Source: Streptomyces albicerus
GTDB lineage: Bacteria; Actinomycetota; Actinomycetes; Streptomycetales; Streptomycetaceae
Assembly (NCBI RefSeq): GCF_008905045.1
Contig: NZ_VWMY01000098.1
Coordinates: 1 to 32,028, forward strand
Direction: 5' to 3'
Length of the DNA: 32,028 nucleotides
Positions within the stretch are counted from its first letter, which is position 1; every line of letters begins with the position of its first letter. Positions 27,243 to 32,028 of the stretch are shown piece after piece. The position numbers and the translations under genes are program-made. The notes under the pieces are model-generated. The model did no database searches and was not told the origin of the DNA. It saw only the letters and a program-made list of their open reading frames with translations.

Positions 27243-28106
27243 CTACCGCGAGCGCAAGGCGGCCTGCAAGACCTCGTGGACGGTCTTCGCGGGGCGACCG
27301 ATGGTGGCTTCCAGGGTGGGGTCGGTGGCGGTGAACTCGCCATCGCGCGATGCCGCGAACATCGTCAAGCTGAACTCCGCAGCAGGCCGCGGCATCCCGC
27401 CGGCGACGGCTGCGGATATCCACTCGTTGTCGTCCATGACGACTCGGGTGACGGTCCGGCCGGTGATGCGGCTGAGGATTTCGGCGACGTCGGCGAAGTC
27501 CAGCGTGTGAGGGGCTGTCAGCGGTGGCGTGACCCCTTCGAGCGCACCGCCTTCGGTCAGGGCGAAGGCCGCGGCTTCTGCCAGGTCCTCGTGGGCCGTC
27601 CAGGACACCGGACCGTCCTGCGGCACGGCGAGCGTGCCGGTCTTGAGCGCCGCGCCGATGTAGTAGCCCAAGGTGGAGGCATAGAACCCGTTGCGAAGCG
27701 CGGTATAGGGGACTCCCTGCTGCTTGAGGTGCTCCTCGGTAGCCGCGTGGACCTTCTGCGGCGGGAAGAGCGACGCGGGAGAGGCGGCCTGGTGGCTGGT
27801 GTAGAGGATGCGTTGGGCGCCCGCTTCCCGTGCTGCGTCGATGGCGGCGCTGTTGGCGGTCAACGCGCCGCCGCCTCGAATGGCCGCGGAGACGACCAGG
27901 ACACGCTCGGCACCTTCGAAAGCGTGCTTGAGACTGTCGGGTTCGGTGAAGTCTCCCGCTCGGACTCGGACACCGCGCTCGGCAAGGTCGGCGGCCTTGC
28001 TCACGTCGCGCACACTGACGCCGATCCTGTCGGCCGGTACCCGCTCCAGCAGGCGGTTGACGATCAGCGACCCGAGGTGGCCGGTGGCTCCCGTGACGAT
28101 CAGCAT
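27243..28106 (-). CDS. NmrA-family / SDR-type NAD(P)-binding protein
   Basis: A 287-residue Rossmann-fold protein. The dinucleotide-binding motif GATGHLG is at residues 6-12, right after the start, and the second strand ends in VSVRD, typical of atypical SDRs and of NmrA/quinone-oxidoreductase-2 (QOR2)-like proteins. The catalytic Tyr-x3-Lys triad of classical SDRs is replaced by the sequence YTSHQAASPASLFPPQKVHAATEEHLKQQGVPYTALRNGFY, as in this subgroup. Its function may be redox sensing or quinone reduction. It diverges from a TetR-family gene, a frequent pairing in which the regulator represses the reductase. Confidence 0.87.
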   Translation of the reverse strand: MLIVTGATGHLGSLIVNRLLERVPADRIGVSVRDVSKAADLAERGVRVRAGDFTEPDSLKHAFEGAERVLVVSAAIRGGGALTANSAAIDAAREAGAQRILYTSHQAASPASLFPPQKVHAATEEHLKQQGVPYTALRNGFYASTLGYYIGAALKTGTLAVPQDGPVSWTAHEDLAEAAAFALTEGGALEGVTPPLTAPHTLDFADVAEILSRITGRTVTRVVMDDNEWISAAVAGGMPRPAAEFSLTMFAASRDGEFTATDPTLEATIGRPAKTVHEVLQAALRSR

Positions 28107-28299
28107 CGATGGCTCCAGTCTGATGACGTTTCCAACGGAACTGAAATAACGGTATCACTGATAATTCCATTGGTTACGACCGTGAGAGTCCATCCGGAGA
28201 TTGGGCGACTGACCAGCATCTTCGGACAGGTCACCTGCGGAGAGGCGGCAATATCAGCGGTAGCATCGCCTGTCACGCCCGGGCGATACCATCGCCTCC
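28107..28299. promoter_or_regulatory. Divergent promoter region with TetR operator candidates
   Basis: Contains TATCACTGATA (28153-28163, five-base arms) and, ~95 bp later, a related ATATCAGCGGTAGC; reading the first in reverse gives TATCAGTGATACC, matching the second at about 10 of 13 positions. A third inverted repeat GGCGAT/ATCGCC (28282-28296) abuts the TetR start codon. These are candidate binding sites for the adjacent TetR regulator. Confidence 0.45.
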
Positions 28300-28986
28300 A
28301 TGGCACCGAACACGCAGCGGCGAGACATCACCCGGGACCGCATCGTGAAGGCTGCGGCCGGCCTGCTGCGCGACCAGGGTCCGGCCGCGGTGACCACGCG
28401 CCGCGTGGCCCACGAAGCCGGGCTGCAGCCTCCGGCTCTCTACCGCTTCTTCCAGGACAAGGACGACCTGCTGGATGTCGCCGCGGAGCATGTCTTCGCC
28501 GAACATGTGGCGAGCAAGCAGACCACCGCGCCCTCGGACGACCCTGTGGAAGACCTCCGCGCCGGATGGAACACGCAGATCAGCTTCGGCCTGGCCCACC
28601 CGTACGTCTACGGCCTGTTGCTCGACCCGGCCCGCGCACGCGCCACCCCGGCACAGGTCAAGGGTGTGCTGATCCTCGCCGGGCGTGTGCACAGAATCGC
28701 CGCCGCGGGGCGGCTCCGGGTGAGTGAGGAACGGGCCGTCAACCTCATCCGCTCGGCGGGGGTCGGAACCGTCCACACCCTGCTGACCCTGCCACCGGAG
28801 CAAAGCGACCCGCACCTGGCCGACGCCGCCTTCGACGCGATCACTCGCGCCATCCTCGTGGATGAGCCCGCTGTCCCCACCCAGGACCCGGCGGCCGTCG
28901 TTGCGGCCTTCCGCACCCTCCTGCCCGAACTGCCCGGTCTCAGCAAAGCTGAGGCCGCGCTCCTCGACGAGTGGCTGCAACGCTGA
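28300..28986 (+). CDS. TetR-family transcriptional regulator
   Basis: A 228-residue TetR regulator: helix-turn-helix domain (~11-60) reading TRDRIVKAAAGLLRDQGPAAVTTRRVAHEAGLQPPALYRFFQDKDDLLD, then an all-helical ligand domain ending in EAALLDEWLQR. No ribosome binding site precedes ATG 28300; a leaderless transcript is possible. It is divergently placed with the NmrA-like oxidoreductase gene, which is its most likely target, and the intergenic repeats offer binding sites. The ligand is unknown. Confidence 0.88.
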   Translation: MAPNTQRRDITRDRIVKAAAGLLRDQGPAAVTTRRVAHEAGLQPPALYRFFQDKDDLLDVAAEHVFAEHVASKQTTAPSDDPVEDLRAGWNTQISFGLAHPYVYGLLLDPARARATPAQVKGVLILAGRVHRIAAAGRLRVSEERAVNLIRSAGVGTVHTLLTLPPEQSDPHLADAAFDAITRAILVDEPAVPTQDPAAVVAAFRTLLPELPGLSKAEAALLDEWLQR

Positions 28987-29051
28987 TCCGGCACCGCGCC
29001 ACGGCCCTGGCCACGATGGCAGCGTCTCGACCACCACGTCGGCCTCGGTTG

Positions 29052-31484
29052 CTACGTCACCGCGTACACGATGCCGTTCACGCTGCTGATGTAGAGCACT
29101 CCGTCGGCGAAGGCCGGCGTCTTCACGGGGCTGCCGGTGCGGAATTTCCACTGCTGTTCGCCGGTGCCGGCGTCCACGGCATACAGGTTGCCGTCCCCGC
29201 TGCCCACGTAGGCCATGCCGTCGACGACAATCGGCTCGCTCACGAATGGGGCTTTGCTGATGCGGGATTTCCATCGCTGCTTGCCGGTGCCGACGTCCAC
29301 GGCGGACAAGTTGCCCCCGGCGCCCAAGTAGACCGTCCCATCGGCGACAGTCGGCGCGCTCACGTTGTCGCTGGTGGCGAATTTCCAGCGCTGCTTGCCG
29401 GTCGCGGCGTCCAGCGCGTACACGTTGCTGTCCTCGCTGCTGACGTAGACCACGCCGTCGACGACGGTCGCGGCTGCGGTCACCAAGTCGCGGGTGGTGA
29501 ACTTCCACCGCTGCTTGCCGGTGCCGGCATCCACCGCATACGCGGTGCCGCTCACACTGCAGGCATAGACCACCCCGTCGACAACGGTCGGCGGCTCCTC
29601 GACTCGGCTGGGGGTGGTGAACTTCCACCGCTGCTTGCCGGTGCCGGCGTCGATCGCGTACACATAGCCCGCTATGTAGTCGCTGCCGACTCCGCCGGGG
29701 CCCGGGACGTCGACCCCGCCGCCGACGTACACCACACCGTCGGCGACAGTCGGCGACGAGCTGCCGTTCTTGCCGGTGAGGAATTTCCACCGTTGCTTGC
29801 CGGTGCGTGTGTCCACCGCGTACAGGTAGTTGTCCACACTGCCCACGTAGACCGTCCCGTCGGCGACAGCCGCCGCCGAATACACGTCCCCACGAGTCGT
29901 GAACGTCCACCGCTGTACGCCGGTCAGGGTCTCCAGCGCGTACAGCTTGTCGGTGCCGCTGCCGATGTAGACGACGCCGTCGGCGACGATCGGTGACCCG
30001 TACACGAGGCCACCCGTGACGAATCTCCACTGCTCCACGCCGAACACGGCGTCGCGATTGGGCGTGGGTGTGGGCGTGGGGGACGCGCTGGGTCTTCGGC
30101 CGGAACCGGGCGGGGCCTCGGATTCCTTGGCGGATGAGTCGCGGTCGCTGAACCTCCAGCCGGCGAAGCCGAGTCCTGCGGCGGCGGCCCCGCCGAGGCC
30201 GAGCAGGGCCCGCCGACGGGTCAGGCCGGCCCCGGCCGGGCGCGCGGTCGGGCCGGTACCGGTTACTGCCGCCTCCGGGCTCTCGGGCGAGGGCTCGGAT
30301 TCGGGCGTCTCGGGTTCGGGTACCTCGGATTCGGGTGCCTCGGATTCGAGTGAGTCGGGTGCCTCGGATTCGGGTGTCTCGGTCAGTGCCGGAGCCGAGG
30401 TGGGAGCCGGTACGGGAGCGGGGTCGGGCTCCCGTACCGGTGCTGGCGCCGGTGGTGCTGGTGCTGGTGCTGGTGGGACCGCAGGCCCGTGCGCGGTGGT
30501 GCGTGAGTGCAGGGTCGCGGCGACCGGTGCGGGGAGCCAGCCGGGCTGGGTAGGCGTGTGGGCGACGGCCTCCCCGGCGGCGGCCTCGCCGACTGCGGCC
30601 TCTCCGGCGGCGGCCTCCCCGACGGCCTCAGCCCCCCTCGCCTCCTCGGCGGCAGCCTCCGCCAGCTGTTCCAGCAGCGTCGCCACCGTCGGGCGCCGGT
30701 CAGGTTGCTTGTCCAGGCAGCGGGCCACCAAGGGCCGTAGAACGGGCGGGAGTTGGTGCAGGTCGGGTTCCTCGTAGACGACGCGGAAGCTCAGGGCGTG
30801 CCCCGAGCCGGTCCCGAACGGCCCCGATCCCGTCGCGGTGAATGCCAGCACCGCCCCGAGGGAGAAGACATCGCTGGCGGGCCCGATCGGCTTACCGGTC
30901 AGCTGCTCGGGGGACATGAACCCCGGCGTGCCCACCACCATGCCGGTTCGGGTCAACGCGCTGGCCTCGTGAGCCACCGAGATCCCGAAATCGATCACCC
31001 GTGGTCCGTCCGCCGCGAGGAGGATGTTCGACGGTTTGAGGTCCCGGTGGACCACATCAGCCGCGTGGATCGCCTCCAGCGCCTCGGCCAGGCCGGCGCC
31101 GAGTGCCAGCACCGGGCCCTGCGGCCAGGGCCCGTGGGCGGTCACGGCATCGCCCAACGCGACGCCCGGCACGTACGCCGTCGCAAGCCATGCCGGCGAC
31201 CCGTCCGGATCGGCGTCCACCACACCGGCGGTGAACACCCCGTTGACTCGTCGGGCGGCGGCCACCTCCCGGGCGAACCGGCGCCGGAACTCGCCGTCCT
31301 CGGCCAGTTCGGGGCGCACCACCTTCACCGCCACCGCCCGGCCGCCGGGCGAGCGCCCTAAGTACACCCGGCCCATTCCGCCCACACCCAGCCGCGCCAC
31401 GATCCGGTACCGCCCGACCTGCTCCGGATCCCCCGCTTCCAGCGCCTCGAACGCCTCCACCCGCAACCCCCTGCCCTGCCCCAC
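29052..31484 (-). CDS. Ser/Thr protein kinase with PQQ-like beta-propeller sensor
   Basis: An 810-residue PknB-type kinase. P-loop LGVGGMGRVY (32-41), catalytic lysine K54 (VAVK), HRDLKPSN (146-153) and DFG (165-167) are all intact, as is GTPGFMSPEQ, so it should be active. After the kinase come an Ala/Glu-rich stretch (~275-310), a Pro/Glu/Ser repeat linker (~320-405) and a membrane helix (RRALLGLGGAAAAGLGFAGW, ~425-444). The outside part (~480-810) contains eight copies of a ~40-residue unit of the form GKQRWKF ... VADGVVYVGS ... LYAVDA, expected to fold as an eight-bladed propeller. GTG 31484 is used; GTG 31460 is an alternative with AGGGGG upstream. Truncated RsbW-like gene lies 60 bp upstream on the same strand. 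Confidence 0.92.
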   Translation of the reverse strand: MGQGRGLRVEAFEALEAGDPEQVGRYRIVARLGVGGMGRVYLGRSPGGRAVAVKVVRPELAEDGEFRRRFAREVAAARRVNGVFTAGVVDADPDGSPAWLATAYVPGVALGDAVTAHGPWPQGPVLALGAGLAEALEAIHAADVVHRDLKPSNILLAADGPRVIDFGISVAHEASALTRTGMVVGTPGFMSPEQLTGKPIGPASDVFSLGAVLAFTATGSGPFGTGSGHALSFRVVYEEPDLHQLPPVLRPLVARCLDKQPDRRPTVATLLEQLAEAAAEEARGAEAVGEAAAGEAAVGEAAAGEAVAHTPTQPGWLPAPVAATLHSRTTAHGPAVPPAPAPAPPAPAPVREPDPAPVPAPTSAPALTETPESEAPDSLESEAPESEVPEPETPESEPSPESPEAAVTGTGPTARPAGAGLTRRRALLGLGGAAAAGLGFAGWRFSDRDSSAKESEAPPGSGRRPSASPTPTPTPNRDAVFGVEQWRFVTGGLVYGSPIVADGVVYIGSGTDKLYALETLTGVQRWTFTTRGDVYSAAAVADGTVYVGSVDNYLYAVDTRTGKQRWKFLTGKNGSSSPTVADGVVYVGGGVDVPGPGGVGSDYIAGYVYAIDAGTGKQRWKFTTPSRVEEPPTVVDGVVYACSVSGTAYAVDAGTGKQRWKFTTRDLVTAAATVVDGVVYVSSEDSNVYALDAATGKQRWKFATSDNVSAPTVADGTVYLGAGGNLSAVDVGTGKQRWKSRISKAPFVSEPIVVDGMAYVGSGDGNLYAVDAGTGEQQWKFRTGSPVKTPAFADGVLYISSVNGIVYAVT

Positions 31485-31544
31485 GCCCCGGGCCCTGCCG
31501 AAGATCCCACATCATCCCCGACTCGCCCGTGCCCCGCACCACCC

Positions 31545-31844
31545 TCAGCCGCTGTCGTCACCCCGGCACTCGAACCACACCGTCTTGCCACCCCCGGCCT
31601 CCGGCCACACTCCCCACTTGGCGGCCATCGCATCGAGCAGGACGAGCCCGCGTCCGCCCTCCGACTCCCACGACAACTCGGCCGGGAAGACGGGAAGTTG
31701 GGGCGAGTCATCCGTGACCTCCACCCGAACCCCCGCCGACTGCCGCAGCAACAGCAACGCGCAGCGCCGGTCCGGGACATGGCGTACGACGTTGGCGACC
31801 AGCTCGGTCACGCCAAGCTCCACGGCGTCGGACAGCTCCGCCAT
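31545..31844 (-). pseudogene. RsbW-type ATPase (HATPase) gene, 5' end lost to an IS element
   Basis: The reading frame holds 99 residues of a SpoIIE-linked anti-sigma-type kinase domain: N-box AVELGVTELVANVVRHV, then VRVEVTDDSPQLP and the G2-region GGRGLVLLDAMAAKWG. Family members are usually 130-150 residues and start with a further helix/strand unit before the N-box; that is missing. The frame continues open upstream, but the DNA there belongs to an IS200/IS605 element whose tnpA end lies at 31948. The ATG at 31844 has no ribosome binding site. It may still be expressed as a short protein, but is more likely a disrupted gene. Confidence 0.65.
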
Positions 31845-31864
31845 CCCTGATCTTGCGTGGGTGT

Positions 31865-31882
31865 CCCTGGCTTCAGCCGGGG
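31865..31882 (-). other. Hairpin at the end of an IS200/IS605 element
   Basis: CCCTGGC and GCCGGGG pair around a TTCA loop (one G-T pair). Short subterminal hairpins of this type, with a CTTCAGCC core, are the recognition sites of Y1-type transposases. It lies between the tnpA end and the truncated ATPase gene, where the element's end must be. Confidence 0.55.
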
Positions 31883-31947
31883 AGGGAAACGCGTCCTTGG
31901 CCCGGAGGCGCGAAGCGCCGGAGGTCTCTGCGCCTCTGAAGTAGCGG

Positions 31948-32028
31948 TCAGAGGGGGCGCTTCTGGCCCTCGATGTACTGACGCATCACAGTCAGCGGCG
32001 CTCCGCCGCAGGAACCCGCGAAGTAGGA
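31948..32028 (-). mobile_element. tnpA: IS200/IS605-family transposase TnpA, C-terminal end (partial)
   Basis: The last 26 codons of a gene entering from beyond the window edge read SYFAGSCGGAPLT, VMRQYIEGQKRPL, stop. This is the standard C-terminus of Y1 (HUH) tyrosine transposases of the IS200/IS605 family. The catalytic HUH and Tyr are outside the window. After the stop, about 70-100 bp of non-coding DNA with a hairpin form the element's end. Confidence 0.85.

Noticed and set aside
26448..28727. 759-codon plus-strand frame across the SLT, NmrA and TetR genes
   Set aside because: It crosses a terminator and three genes in other frames; composition is that of a shadow.
30300..30400. Short direct repeats TCGGATTCGGGTG-like
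   Set aside because: They encode the Pro/Glu/Ser linker of the kinase and are ordinary low-complexity coding DNA, not a CRISPR array.

Overview
The window is high-GC actinobacterial DNA, almost certainly from a Streptomyces. Supporting signs are dense reading frames with GC-rich third codon positions, frequent GTG starts, 4-bp stop/start overlaps, a KstR-type TetR regulator, F420-type (LLM) oxidoreductase, a ser/thr kinase with a beta-propeller sensor, and an intergenic repeat typical of Streptomyces at about 15.85 kb. It reads as ordinary chromosome with one mobile-element scar at the right edge.

Layout. 0.1-6.2 kb: a DUF1963-like protein, an EcsC-like protein paired with a 35-residue membrane protein, an AraC-family regulator, a membrane-anchored peptidoglycan amidase, a DUF5336-like membrane protein and an LLM-class oxidoreductase. 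6.3-9.85 kb (minus): a tightly overlapping three-gene operon of a membrane-anchored substrate-binding-like protein, a lipoprotein that fuses a substrate-binding fold to a VWA domain, and a one-TM protein. 10.0-11.5 kb: a small membrane protein with a strong terminator, a VOC protein and a lipoprotein. 11.6-15.0 kb (minus): an overlapping operon of GT4 glycosyltransferase, SAM methyltransferase and an alpha/alpha-barrel protein.

15.0-19.3 kb is a small KstR-like regulon: the regulator gene, an aldehyde dehydrogenase/ferredoxin operon and a metallo-beta-lactamase-fold hydrolase, with two sites matching the known KstR motif or one base off it, plus a longer palindrome. Between the converging kstR-like gene and ferredoxin operon lies a complete TPP riboswitch on the minus strand with no thiamine gene after it. 

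20.0-26.3 kb is a cobalamin-riboswitch-controlled five-gene operon: two secreted, C-terminally anchored proteins followed by EcfT, a fused double-ATPase EcfA and an S component. It is most simply read as a vitamin B12 (or precursor) uptake system; the first protein has the fold class of the alpha domain of animal intrinsic factor/transcobalamin, and the second may play the part of the beta domain. This is the best candidate in the window for an under-described system.

26.3-32.0 kb: a secreted SLT-like lysozyme-fold protein ending in a perfect 16-bp terminator stem, a divergent NmrA-type oxidoreductase/TetR pair, a PknB-type kinase with an eight-repeat PQQ-like propeller, and an RsbW-type ATPase gene whose 5' part has been displaced by an IS200/IS605 element, of which only the 3' end of tnpA is inside the window.
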